A stretch of DNA of 64,000 nucleotides from Hydrogenophaga sp. (GTDB lineage: Bacteria; Pseudomonadota; Gammaproteobacteria; Burkholderiales; Burkholderiaceae_C): the NCBI GenBank assembly GCA_020723845.1, contig DYIC01000001.1:51395-115394 (forward strand), in the 5' to 3' direction. Below are positions 1 to 7,435 of the stretch, in pieces. The notes under the pieces were generated by a model that saw only the letters and a list, made by a program, of their open reading frames with translations, had not been told where the DNA came from and did not search any database. The position numbers and the translations under genes were made by a program. Position 1 is the first letter of the stretch, and each line of letters starts with the position of its first letter.

Positions 1-602
1 TGTACTCGGGCACCACCTGCCCGTATTCGCACCGCTGCCGTTTCGTGCTGTTCGAAAAGGGCATGGACTTCGAAATCCGCGACGTGGACCTCTACAACAA
101 GCCGGAGGACATCGCGGTCATGAACCCGTATGGGCAGGTACCGATCCTGGTCGAGCGTGACCTGATCCTGTACGAGTCCAACATCATCAACGAGTACATC
201 GACGAGCGCTTTCCGCATCCCCAACTCATGCCGGGCGACCCGGTGGACCGCGCACGCGTGCGGCTGTTCCTGCTCAATTTCGAGAAGGAGCTGTTCACGC
301 ATGTCTCGGTGCTGGAACAGCGCACCCCGAAGCCGACGGACAAGCAGATCGAGAAGGCCAAGCTGCACATCCGCGACCGGCTGACGCAGCTCGCGCCCGT
401 GTTCCTGAAGAACAAGTTCATGCTGGGCGATCATTTCTCGATGCTGGACGTGGCCATCGCGCCGCTGCTGTGGCGGCTCGACCACTACGGTATCGAACTC
501 AACAAAAACGCGGCGCCGCTGCTCAAATACGCCGAGCGCATCTTCTCGCGCCCGGCCTACATCGAGGCGCTGACCCCGTCCGAAAAGGTCATGCGCAAGT
601 GA
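1..602 (+). CDS. sspA: Stringent starvation protein A (5' end cut off by window)
   Basis: GST-fold protein that binds RNA polymerase and modulates transcription under starvation. The reading frame is open from base 3 (Tyr-Ser-Gly-Thr-Thr-Cys-Pro-Tyr-Ser), matching the start of the thioredoxin-like N-terminal domain of SspA, so only a few N-terminal codons are missing. The NPYGQVPIL stretch and LYESNIINEYIDERFP are typical of SspA, followed by the all-alpha GST C-terminal domain. It has no glutathione-transferase role by family knowledge. The stop overlaps the sspB start by one base (TGATG), so sspA and sspB are probably translationally coupled. Confidence 0.95.
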   Translation, partial: YSGTTCPYSHRCRFVLFEKGMDFEIRDVDLYNKPEDIAVMNPYGQVPILVERDLILYESNIINEYIDERFPHPQLMPGDPVDRARVRLFLLNFEKELFTHVSVLEQRTPKPTDKQIEKAKLHIRDRLTQLAPVFLKNKFMLGDHFSMLDVAIAPLLWRLDHYGIELNKNAAPLLKYAERIFSRPAYIEALTPSEKVMRK

Positions 603-997
603 TGGACACCGACCTGCCCTCCACCCGCCCGTACCTGATCCGTGCCATGCACGAGTGGTGTACGGACGGCGGTTTTACGCCCTATATCGTGGTCGCCGTG
701 GACGAGCACGTGCAGGTGCCGCGCGAGTACGTGCGCGACGGCCAGATCGTGCTCAACGTTGGCTACGAGGCCACGGGCGGGCTGGTATTGGGCAACGACG
801 AGATTCGCTTCAAGGCCCGCTTCGGCGGCGTGGCGCGCGAGGTCGTGGTCCCTGTCGACCATGTGATCGCGATTTACGCGCGCGAAAACGGCCAGGGTAT
901 GGCATTTCCGGCACCCGAGCCCTCGGCGGCTGAGGACGATAGGGAGCCGCCGGTGCCCCCGAGCAGCAAGCGTCCGGCACTCAAGCGCATCAAGTGA
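602..997 (+). CDS. sspB: ClpXP protease specificity-enhancing factor SspB
   Basis: Adaptor that delivers ssrA-tagged peptides to ClpXP. The 131-residue product starts MDTDLPSTRPYLIRAMHEWC, has the SspB beta-barrel fold sequence (TPYIVVAVDEHVQVP, GQIVLNV, IRFKARFGG), then an Asp/Pro-rich linker and a C-terminal tail RPALKRIK, which is the ClpX-docking motif of the family. The start was chosen at the ATG that overlaps the sspA stop; a longer upstream in-frame extension would run through sspA and is not supported. Confidence 0.95.
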   Translation: MDTDLPSTRPYLIRAMHEWCTDGGFTPYIVVAVDEHVQVPREYVRDGQIVLNVGYEATGGLVLGNDEIRFKARFGGVAREVVVPVDHVIAIYARENGQGMAFPAPEPSAAEDDREPPVPPSSKRPALKRIK

Positions 998-1027
998 GGG
1001 CCCCGGCGGTGGGGCGGCACAAGGCAC

Positions 1028-1033
1028 TACAAT
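1028..1033 (+). promoter_or_regulatory. Candidate -10 box for tRNA-Thr
   Basis: TACAAT lies 52 bases upstream of the mature tRNA-Thr 5' end and just after the sspB stop. No convincing -35 hexamer is seen. A short 5' leader would be removed by RNase P. Confidence 0.45.
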
Positions 1034-1085
1034 AACGAACGCTGCGGGGCCATCGGCGTCATCGGTCCGGTCGTGCGTCCCCCGA

Positions 1086-1161
1086 GCCGCTTTAGCTCAG
1101 TTGGTAGAGCACCCGCCTTGTAAGCGGTAGGTCGTCTGTTCGAGTCAGACAAGCGGCACCA
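1086..1161 (+). tRNA. tRNA-Thr (anticodon TGT)
   Basis: A 76-nt cloverleaf with a 7-bp acceptor stem GCCGCTT/AAGCGGC, a D arm (AGCTCAGTTGGTAGAGC), the anticodon loop CTTGTAA with TGT at 1119-1121, a T arm containing TTCGAGTC, and an encoded CCA at 1159-1161. The top pair of the anticodon stem is a C-T mismatch. It should read ACA codons, and others ending in A or G by wobble. Confidence 0.96.
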
Positions 1162-1218
1162 GCGATGGCACCTTTGCTCACGGTGGCCACGAACGGCCCG
1201 CACTCCATCGCTACACCC

Positions 1219-1262
1219 TAAAAAACAAAAACCCCTTTCCGCACGACCGATACAGGAAAGGG
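1219..1262 (-). terminator. Rho-independent terminator of tRNA-Ser
   Basis: On the minus strand, an 8-bp stem (arms at 1255-1262 and 1233-1240) with a 14-nt loop is followed by an almost uninterrupted U tract (TTTTTGTTTTTT, complement of 1219-1231). It lies directly after the 3' end of tRNA-Ser. Confidence 0.85.
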
Positions 1263-1267
1263 TTGCG

Positions 1268-1360
1268 TGGCGGAGAGAGAGGGATTCGAACCCTCGATAC
1301 GGGGAAGACCCGTATACCGGATTTCGAGTCCGGCGCATTCGACCACTCTGCCATCTCTCC
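1268..1360 (-). tRNA. tRNA-Ser (anticodon CGA)
   Basis: A 93-nt class II tRNA on the minus strand. The acceptor stem is GGAGAGA/TCTCTCC with discriminator G and encoded CCA. It has the long variable arm expected for tRNA-Ser and the T loop GTTCGAATC. The anticodon CGA is the complement of 1324-1326, so it reads UCG codons, which are common in GC-rich genomes. Confidence 0.96.
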
Positions 1361-1378
1361 GCAGGCGTCAAGCCGGCT

Positions 1379-1384
1379 ATTGTA
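1379..1384 (-). promoter_or_regulatory. Candidate -10 box for tRNA-Ser
   Basis: TACAAT on the minus strand, in the 53-bp gap between the end of trpS and tRNA-Ser, 18 bases upstream of the mature tRNA end. It suggests that the tRNA has its own promoter rather than depending on read-through from trpS. The -35 element is not obvious. Confidence 0.5.
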
Positions 1385-1413
1385 GCAGGCTCGTCGGGGG
1401 TTCTGCGGTGAGC

Positions 1414-2706
1414 TCAGGTTTCGCGCAGCGCGGCCAGCGCTGCTTCGATACGCTGGGGGTCGGCCAACGCCTGCACCTGGTTGTGCAGGTCGGCGCAGGC
1501 GGCCCAACCCTCGGTTTTGAGGCGCGCCACGGCCTGACCGGCTGTCTTGGGCGAGTCGAAGCCCGCGCTGTGCAGCAGCACGTGTCCCTTGGCGTCCGTG
1601 AGCTTGAAATAAAAGCGCCCGTCGGCCTCGCGGTATTGTTTAAAGATGGGTGGCGCGCTTTTGCTCGTGCGGACGGTGTCGGCTGGCGGCTGAGCGAGCG
1701 CGTCCAGCGACCGCAGTCCGACGGCGGCGCGCAACCGGGCGGCAAAGGGGGTGGCTTGGGCACGGGCTTTGGCCGCCCCCGCGCGCAGGATGGCTTCGAC
1801 CCGCTGCGGGTCGGCCATGAGGGCGTCGTAGGTGGCGCGCATGGGCGCGATCTCGCGGTCGATGCGCTCGAACAGCCGCTCTTTGGCCTGGCTCCAGGCG
1901 ATGCCGGCGGCGAACTCGCGTGCAAAGACCGCCGTCTCCTCGGGTGTGGCAAAGGCCTGAAAGAGCTGGAATACGGCGGAGCCCTCCGTGTCCTTGGGTT
2001 CGCCTGGCACGCGCGAGTCGGTGACGATGCCCATGATGAGGCGACGCAACTGCTCGCGCGGCGCGAACAGCGGAATCACGTTGTCGTAGCTCTTGCTCAT
2101 CTTGCGCCCGTCCAGTCCGGGCAGGGTCGCCACCTGCTCGTCGATGACCGCTTCGGGCAGGGTGAAATGCTCGCCGTAGAGGTGGTTGAAGCTCGACGCC
2201 AGGTCGCGCGCCATTTCGATGTGCTGGATTTGGTCGCGTCCCACGGGCACCCGGTGGGCGTTGAACATCAGGATGTCGGCCGCCATCAGCACGGGGTACA
2301 TGAACAGCCCCATGGTCACGCCGTCGTCGGCGTCACGCCCGTCGGCCAGGTTTTTGTCCACCGCTGCCTTGTAGGCGTGGGCGCGGTTGAGCAGCCCCTT
2401 GCCGCAGACGCAGGCCAGCAGCCAGGTCAGTTCGGGGATTTCCGGGATGTCCGACTGCCGGTAGAAGGTCACGCGCTCGGGGTCGAGTCCGCAAGCGATC
2501 CAGGTGGCGGCGATCTCCAGCGTGGAGCGCTGCACGCGTGCGGGATCGTGGGTGGAGATGAGGGCGTGGTAGTCCGCCAGAAACAGGTAGCTGTCGATGC
2601 CGGGCTCGCGGCTGGCGCGCACGGTGGGGCGAATGGCGCCGACGTAATTGCCCAGGTGGGGGGTGCCGGAGGGTTTGATGCCGGTGAGGACGCGAACGGT
2701 GGTCAT
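1414..2706 (-). CDS. trpS: Tryptophan--tRNA ligase with C-terminal YegP-like extension
   Basis: Charges tRNA-Trp. Class I signatures are clear: the HIGH-type motif TPHLGNYVG (about residues 15-23) and KMSKS (202-206). The 430-residue protein is about 95 residues longer than the usual ~335-residue bacterial enzyme. The extra C-terminal part (about 354-402: FKQY, then GRFYFKL, GHVLLHSAGFDSP and a short helix) resembles the small DUF1508/YegP beta-strand module. I recall similar tails in other Burkholderiales TrpS proteins; the function is unknown. It is the last gene of the minus-strand group of PHP, YciO-type and site-2 protease genes. Confidence 0.95.
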   Translation of the reverse strand: MTTVRVLTGIKPSGTPHLGNYVGAIRPTVRASREPGIDSYLFLADYHALISTHDPARVQRSTLEIAATWIACGLDPERVTFYRQSDIPEIPELTWLLACVCGKGLLNRAHAYKAAVDKNLADGRDADDGVTMGLFMYPVLMAADILMFNAHRVPVGRDQIQHIEMARDLASSFNHLYGEHFTLPEAVIDEQVATLPGLDGRKMSKSYDNVIPLFAPREQLRRLIMGIVTDSRVPGEPKDTEGSAVFQLFQAFATPEETAVFAREFAAGIAWSQAKERLFERIDREIAPMRATYDALMADPQRVEAILRAGAAKARAQATPFAARLRAAVGLRSLDALAQPPADTVRTSKSAPPIFKQYREADGRFYFKLTDAKGHVLLHSAGFDSPKTAGQAVARLKTEGWAACADLHNQVQALADPQRIEAALAALRET

Positions 2707-2719
2707 GGGGCGGCAGGGT

Positions 2720-2749
2720 AGGGAGAAAAGCGGCGGTTTCAGGTCCGCC
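2720..2749 (-). terminator. Weak hairpin plus U run between site-2 protease and trpS
   Basis: On the minus strand, GGCGG (2745-2749) and CCGCC (2732-2736) enclose an 8-nt loop and are followed two bases later by TTTTCTC. The stem is only 5 bp, so this is at best a leaky terminator or attenuator before trpS. Confidence 0.3.
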
Positions 2750-2754
2750 TTCGG

Positions 2755-3423
2755 TCAAAACAGCAGCCAGCGCAACGGGGTGAGCAGCACTTCGATGGCC
2801 TGGGCGGTTAGCCGCATGAGGGGGCGCAGCCAAAGCGTGCTGACCACCCCGGTGAGCACGAGCGCCAGCACGATGAAAAAACCATAGGGCTCGACACGCG
2901 ACACGGCGATGGCCTGGCGCGTGGGCAGCAGGCCGACCAGGATGCGGCCGCCGTCCAGCGGAGGCAGCGGAAACAGGTTGAAGACGAACATCACGATGTT
3001 GACCAGCACGCCCGCACGCGCCATGCCATTGAAAAATGGCTCTTGCACGCCGCCCGCCACGAGCAGGTAGCCGAACGCCGCCCAGGCGATGGCCTGCGCC
3101 AGGTTGGCCCCGGGCCCGGCCAGCGCCACCCACACCATGTCGCGCTTGGGGTGGCGTAGGCGGCCAAAGTCGACCGGTACGGGCTTGGCATAGCCGAACA
3201 GAAAGGCCCCCGCCGTGGCAAAGTACAGCAACAGCGGCATGGCGATGGTGCCGATGGGGTCGATGTGCCGCAGGGGGTTGAGCGTGATGCGGCCGAGCCG
3301 CTCGGCGGTGGGGTCACCGAAGTACCGTGCCGCGTAGCCGTGCGCTGCCTCGTGCACGGTAATGGCGAACAAGACCGGCAGCGCGTAAATCGTGACGGTC
3401 TGGATGATGTGGGCGATGTCCAT
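2755..3423 (-). CDS. Site-2 protease family membrane metalloprotease
   Basis: Intramembrane zinc protease of the S2P/M50 family (222 residues, several hydrophobic segments). The zinc-binding HEAAH motif (HExxH) is in the first third, within ITVHEAAHGYAARYFGD. The second conserved motif, with the metal-binding Asp, is NLFPLPPLDGGR. No PDZ domain is present, so it belongs to the short S2P subgroup of unknown substrate. I chose the ATG of MDIAHIIQ; a longer in-frame start would add 23 non-conserved Arg/Pro-rich residues and collide with the neighbouring gene's end. A GACAAT hexamer ends 6 nt before this ATG. Confidence 0.88.
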   Translation of the reverse strand: MDIAHIIQTVTIYALPVLFAITVHEAAHGYAARYFGDPTAERLGRITLNPLRHIDPIGTIAMPLLLYFATAGAFLFGYAKPVPVDFGRLRHPKRDMVWVALAGPGANLAQAIAWAAFGYLLVAGGVQEPFFNGMARAGVLVNIVMFVFNLFPLPPLDGGRILVGLLPTRQAIAVSRVEPYGFFIVLALVLTGVVSTLWLRPLMRLTAQAIEVLLTPLRWLLF

Positions 3424-3457
3424 GGTGGGATTGTCGCAGGTGGGCCGGGGCGCCGCC

Positions 3458-4093
3458 TCACAGCCCCAACGTGGCCAGCGGACCACGGCCAACGCGCAGC
3501 ACCTCGGGGTCGCCGCCGGTGCTCATGGGTGTCAGATCGACGACGGTGGTGGGCTCCAACGGGCAGGAGCCAGCGTCGATGACGGCCGCCACCGCGTGCT
3601 GCAGCCGCTCGCGGATGGTGTGTGCGTCGTTGAGCGGGCCGTCGTCGCCCGGCAGCATGAGGGTGGTGCCCAGCAGCGGCGCGCCGTGCAGCGCCAGCAG
3701 CTCACTCAGCGCCCGGTGTGCGGGCACGCGCAGGCCGATGGTTTTGCGTTGCGGGTGGCTGACGCGGCGCGGTACTTCCTTACTCGCTTCCAGGATGAAG
3801 GTGTAGGGCCCCGGTGTGGCCGCCTTGAGCAGGCGGTACTGCCGATTGTCCACGCGCGCGTAGCTGGCCAGCTCCGACAGGTCGCGGCACAGCAGGGTCA
3901 GGTGGTGCCGTTCGTCGATGCCGCGGATGCGCCGCAGGCGCTCGACGGCGCCCTTATCGTCCAGGTGGCACACCAGCGCGTAGCAGGAGTCGGTCGGCAC
4001 CGCCAACACCGCGCCCGCGTGGAGCGCCTGCACCGCCTGGCGCAGCAGGCGCGGCTGCGGATTGTCGGGGTGGACCTCGAACAACTGGGCCAT
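3458..4093 (-). CDS. yciO: YciO-type protein, YrdC/Sua5 (threonylcarbamoyl-AMP synthase) superfamily
   Basis: A 211-residue YrdC-fold protein. The N-terminus (FEVHPDNPQPRLLRQAV, then PTDSCYAL) and the KTIGLRVP and TTLMLPG segments match the E. coli YciO subgroup better than TsaC, which makes the t6A precursor. YciO proteins share the ATP-binding fold, and their physiological role is less settled. Here yciO lies 6 bp downstream of the PHP-domain gene, the same pairing as yciV-yciO of E. coli, which strengthens the assignment. TsaC activity cannot be excluded from sequence alone. Confidence 0.88.
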   Translation of the reverse strand: MAQLFEVHPDNPQPRLLRQAVQALHAGAVLAVPTDSCYALVCHLDDKGAVERLRRIRGIDERHHLTLLCRDLSELASYARVDNRQYRLLKAATPGPYTFILEASKEVPRRVSHPQRKTIGLRVPAHRALSELLALHGAPLLGTTLMLPGDDGPLNDAHTIRERLQHAVAAVIDAGSCPLEPTTVVDLTPMSTGGDPEVLRVGRGPLATLGL

Positions 4094-4099
4094 GGTCGC

Positions 4100-4957
4100 T
4101 CAGTGCAGCACGCGGTGGGCCAGCAGCTCCCACACCGGGGTGAGCCGCCCGTCCAGATAGGGCAGCGCGCCCAGATCGGTGTGCGACTCGTCGGGGCTGT
4201 GGAAGTCGCTGCCGCGCGAAGCGGCCAGGTCGAACTCGCGCGCCATGTCGGCGTAGCGCACGATCTCGGCGCTGCTGTGGCTGCCGGTGACGACCTCGAC
4301 CGCACGGCCGCCGTGCGCCTTGAACTCGGCAAACAGCGCATACTCCTGCGTTGCATTGGCCCACGCGTAGCGCGCCGGGTGGGCGATCACGGCGACGCCG
4401 CCCGCGTCGGTGATCCAGCGCACCGCGTCGCCCAGGGTCGCCCAGCGGTGTTCGACGTAGCCAGGCTTGCCCTCGGTCAGAAAGCGCCGAAACACCTCGT
4501 GCGTGTCGTGGCACACGCCGGTCTCGACCAGGTAGCGCGCAAAATGGGTGCGCGAGATCAGCTCTGGGTTGCCGACGTATTTGAGGGCCCCATCGTAGGC
4601 ACCGCGGATGCCGACGGCGGCGAGCTGCTCGGCCATCTCTCGCGCGCGCCGCTCGCGCCCGCCGCGCGTGTGCGCCAACCCCGCGACGAGTTGCGCGTCG
4701 TCCGGGTCGATGCCCAGGCCCACGATGTGCACCGTCATCCCGGCGAAGGTGACCGAGATCTCGACGCCGCACAGATACGGCAGCCCCAGCGCCTGTGCGG
4801 CCGCTGCCGCCCGGTGTTGCCCGCCCACCTCGTCATGATCGGTCAGCGACCACAGCTCCACCCCGTTGCCGTGGGCGCGCGCGGCCAGCGCTTCGGGCGT
4901 GAGCGTGCCGTCCGAGACGATGGAGTGGCAGTGCAGGTCGGCGTTGACGATGCGCAT
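4100..4957 (-). CDS. rnm: PHP-domain phosphoesterase, RNase AM type (YciV)
   Basis: A 285-residue polymerase-and-histidinol-phosphatase domain protein. Metal-binding signatures are visible: DLHCHS near residue 7, TDHDE near 40, CGVEIS, GVAVIAHPAR, and the terminal GSDFHSPDES. This architecture matches E. coli YciV/RNase AM, a 5'-3' exoribonuclease that trims the 5' end of 5S and other rRNAs and hydrolyses 3',5'-bisphosphonucleotides. It is the first gene of the minus-strand group and is divergent from murJ with only 37 bp between the start codons. Confidence 0.88.
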   Translation of the reverse strand: MRIVNADLHCHSIVSDGTLTPEALAARAHGNGVELWSLTDHDEVGGQHRAAAAAQALGLPYLCGVEISVTFAGMTVHIVGLGIDPDDAQLVAGLAHTRGGRERRAREMAEQLAAVGIRGAYDGALKYVGNPELISRTHFARYLVETGVCHDTHEVFRRFLTEGKPGYVEHRWATLGDAVRWITDAGGVAVIAHPARYAWANATQEYALFAEFKAHGGRAVEVVTGSHSSAEIVRYADMAREFDLAASRGSDFHSPDESHTDLGALPYLDGRLTPVWELLAHRVLH

Positions 4958-4966
4958 GGCACGCCC

Positions 4967-4988
4967 ATTGTAGGCGCGCGGCTACACT
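4967..4988. promoter_or_regulatory. Back-to-back -10 boxes of rnm (minus) and murJ (plus)
   Basis: In the 37-bp gap between two divergent start codons, TACAAT on the minus strand (4967-4972) ends 9 nt before the rnm ATG, and TACACT on the plus strand (4983-4988) ends 6 nt before the murJ GTG. Neither start has a Shine-Dalgarno sequence. If both boxes are used, the murJ mRNA would be leaderless and the rnm leader only a few bases long. Confidence 0.5.
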
Positions 4989-4994
4989 CGCGCG

Positions 4995-6557
4995 GTGTCT
5001 CTGTTCAAATCCGCTTCCATCGTCTCGCTACTGACGTTGGCGTCGCGCATCACCGGCTTGGTGCGCGAGCTGCTGATTGCTGCCACGTTCGGCGCCAGCG
5101 TGCTCACCGACGCCTTCAACGTCGCGTTTCGCATTCCCAACCTGCTGCGGCGCCTGTTCGCGGAAGGGGCGTTTTCGCAGGCCTTCGTGCCGGTGCTGGC
5201 GGCGACGCGCGCCACCGACGGTGACGCCGCCACCCGGGAGCTGATCGACCGCGTGGCCACCGTGTTGTTAGCGGCGCTGCTGCTGACTTGTGTGGTGGGC
5301 GTGCTGGGCGCCCCGGTTCTGGTGTGGGCCATGGCAGCGGGTCTGCAGCAGCACCCGCGGGGCTTCGAGACCGCGGTGGCGCTGACGCGCTGGATGTTTC
5401 CCTACATCGGCTTTATGTCGCTGGTGGCGCTGAGTGCCGGCATCCTCAACACCTGGCGTCGCTACGCGATACCCGCGGCCACGCCGGTGCTGCTCAACCT
5501 GGCCATGATCGCCGCCGCGTGGTGGGGGGCGCCCGCGCTCGCACGTTGGGGGGTGGAGCCCATCTATGCGCTGGCCGGGGGCGTGATGCTGGGCGGGGTG
5601 TTGCAGTTGGGTGTGCAAATTCCGGCGCTGGCGCGGCTGGGGCTGCTGCCGCGCGTGCGCCTGTCGTGGGCGGACGTGCGCGCGGGCTGGCAGTATCCAG
5701 GCACGCGCCGGATACTCACGCTCATGGCGCCAGCGCTGCTGGGGGTGAGCGTGGCGCAGATTTCGCTGCTCATCAACACCCAGATCGCCTCGCACCTGGG
5801 GGCAGGCAGCGTGTCGTGGCTCACCTACGCCGACCGGCTGATGGAGTTTCCCACCGCCTTGCTGGGTGTGGCGCTGGGCGTGGTGCTGTTGCCGCAGTTG
5901 TCGGCGGCGCAGGCGGCGGGTGACGCGGATCGCTACAGCCAACTGCTCGACTGGGGGCTGCGCTGGGTGGTGCTGCTGGCCGTGCCCAGCGCGCTGGGGC
6001 TGCTGTTGTTTGCCCAGCCGCTGGTGGCGGTGCTCTACCACTACGGGGCCTTCACGGTGCACGATGTGCGCCAGACCGCGCTGGCGCTGACCGGCTACGG
6101 TGTGGGGCTGTTGGGGCTGATCGCGATCAAGGTGCTCGCCCCGGGGTTTTACGCGCGGCAAGACATCCGCACGCCGGTGCGCATCGCCATCGTGGTGCTG
6201 GTGTTCACCCAACTCATGAATGCGGTGTTGGTGCCGCGGCTGGCACACGCTGGCCTGGCGCTGGCCATCGGCATGGGCGCGCTGCTCAATGCAGGCTGGC
6301 TGCTGGTCGGTCTGGTGCGCCGGGGGGCGTATCACCCGCAGCCTGGGTGGGGGCGCTTCGGGGGACAGGTGCTGGCGGGCGCAGTGCTGTTGGCGGTGTA
6401 TCTGCTGTGGTTGGCGCAGGCATTCGATTGGACCGGCACATCCGCGCGTGCCCTGCGGGCGGGCGTGTTGGCCGCGGGGGTTGCCGGTGCGGCGGCGGTG
6501 TACTTCGGGGCCTTGGCGCTGGCGGGTTTGCCGCTGCGGCAATTTGTGCGAAAGTAG
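4995..6557 (+). CDS. murJ: Lipid II flippase MurJ
   Basis: Moves lipid II across the inner membrane for peptidoglycan synthesis. The 520-residue protein is almost entirely hydrophobic, consistent with the 14 helices of the MOP-superfamily MurJ/MviN group. The N-terminal signature (SRITGLVRELLIAATFGAS, then DAFNVAFRIPNLLRRLFAEGAFSQAFVP) is diagnostic. The start is a GTG, with TACACT ending only 6 nt upstream and no ribosome binding site. It is divergent from rnm and followed 4 bp later by the SirB1-type gene. Confidence 0.96.
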   Translation: MSLFKSASIVSLLTLASRITGLVRELLIAATFGASVLTDAFNVAFRIPNLLRRLFAEGAFSQAFVPVLAATRATDGDAATRELIDRVATVLLAALLLTCVVGVLGAPVLVWAMAAGLQQHPRGFETAVALTRWMFPYIGFMSLVALSAGILNTWRRYAIPAATPVLLNLAMIAAAWWGAPALARWGVEPIYALAGGVMLGGVLQLGVQIPALARLGLLPRVRLSWADVRAGWQYPGTRRILTLMAPALLGVSVAQISLLINTQIASHLGAGSVSWLTYADRLMEFPTALLGVALGVVLLPQLSAAQAAGDADRYSQLLDWGLRWVVLLAVPSALGLLLFAQPLVAVLYHYGAFTVHDVRQTALALTGYGVGLLGLIAIKVLAPGFYARQDIRTPVRIAIVVLVFTQLMNAVLVPRLAHAGLALAIGMGALLNAGWLLVGLVRRGAYHPQPGWGRFGGQVLAGAVLLAVYLLWLAQAFDWTGTSARALRAGVLAAGVAGAAAVYFGALALAGLPLRQFVRK

Positions 6558-6561
6558 TGCC

Positions 6562-7413
6562 ATGAACTGGGCTGCACGGGTGCCGTCGTCGCTGGACTAC
6601 TTTGCTGCGCTGGTGGCGCAGGACGAGGGCTTCCCGTTGCTGGAGGCCACCGCCGCCGTGGCGCTGGATGAGTACCCGGAGCTCGATATCCAGTCCGTGT
6701 TGGACGACGTGGACCGGATGCTCGAGCGGCTGCGCCGCCGCCTGCCGGCGGATGCGGGCCACCTGCACCGGCTGCGCGTGCTCAACCAGTACTTTTTTCA
6801 CGAATTGGGCTTTGGCGGCAACGTCAACGACTACTACGACCCCGAAAACAGCTACCTGCACACGGTGCTGCGCACGCGCCGCGGCATCCCCATCAGCCTG
6901 GCGGTGATTTGGCTCGAGCTGGCGCAGGGCATACGCCTGCGCGCGGCGGGCATCAATTTTCCCGGGCACTTTTTGGTCAAGGTCAACCTGCCGCAGGGGC
7001 AGGTCATCCTCGACCCGTTTACTGGCCAGTCACTCAGCCGCGAAGACTTGGCCGAGCGGCTGGAGCCGTACAAACGCCGCCATGGGCTGGTGGACGACTT
7101 CGACGTGCCGGTGGGCTTGTACCTGCAGGCGGCAGCGCCACGCGACATCGTGGCCCGCGTGCTGCGCAATCTGAAGGAAATCCACCACTCACAGGAGGAC
7201 TGGTTGCGCCTGATTGCGGTGCTCGATCGGCTGATCGTGCTGCGGCCCGACGCCTGGGCCGAGGTGCGCGACCGAGGCCTGGCCTGGGCCGAGCTGGGGC
7301 AGCCCCAGCGCGCGCTGCAAGACTTGGAAGCCTACCTGCCACACGCCGACGATCCGCTGGAGGCGCAGGCGATCGCTGACCGGGTGGCTGCGCTGCGGCG
7401 GGCGGGCGGGTAG
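6562..7413 (+). CDS. SirB1/UPF0162 (YchA-type) transglutaminase-like TPR protein
   Basis: A 283-residue protein of the SirB1 family. The N-terminal half has the transglutaminase-like core (VLRTRRGIPISLAVIWLELA, INFPGHFLVKV, DPFTGQ); the C-terminal part (about 190-280) is helical with tetratricopeptide character (LDRLIVLRPDAWAEVRDRGLAWAELGQ). The biochemical role of the family is unsettled. It starts four bases after murJ and probably shares its transcript. The gene is convergent with purM across a 22-bp gap that holds no evident terminator. Confidence 0.88.
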   Translation: MNWAARVPSSLDYFAALVAQDEGFPLLEATAAVALDEYPELDIQSVLDDVDRMLERLRRRLPADAGHLHRLRVLNQYFFHELGFGGNVNDYYDPENSYLHTVLRTRRGIPISLAVIWLELAQGIRLRAAGINFPGHFLVKVNLPQGQVILDPFTGQSLSREDLAERLEPYKRRHGLVDDFDVPVGLYLQAAAPRDIVARVLRNLKEIHHSQEDWLRLIAVLDRLIVLRPDAWAEVRDRGLAWAELGQPQRALQDLEAYLPHADDPLEAQAIADRVAALRRAGG

Positions 7414-7435
7414 GGCAGGGCCAGTTTGGGCTATC

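Noticed and set aside
3458-4093. Calling the YrdC-family protein TsaC.
   Set aside because: The N-terminal and KTIGLRVP segments fit YciO better, and the adjacent PHP gene reproduces the yciV-yciO pair.
3392-5224. A 610-codon plus-strand open frame opposite yciO and rnm.
   Set aside because: Antisense to two genes with recognisable active-site motifs; composition is that of a shadow frame.
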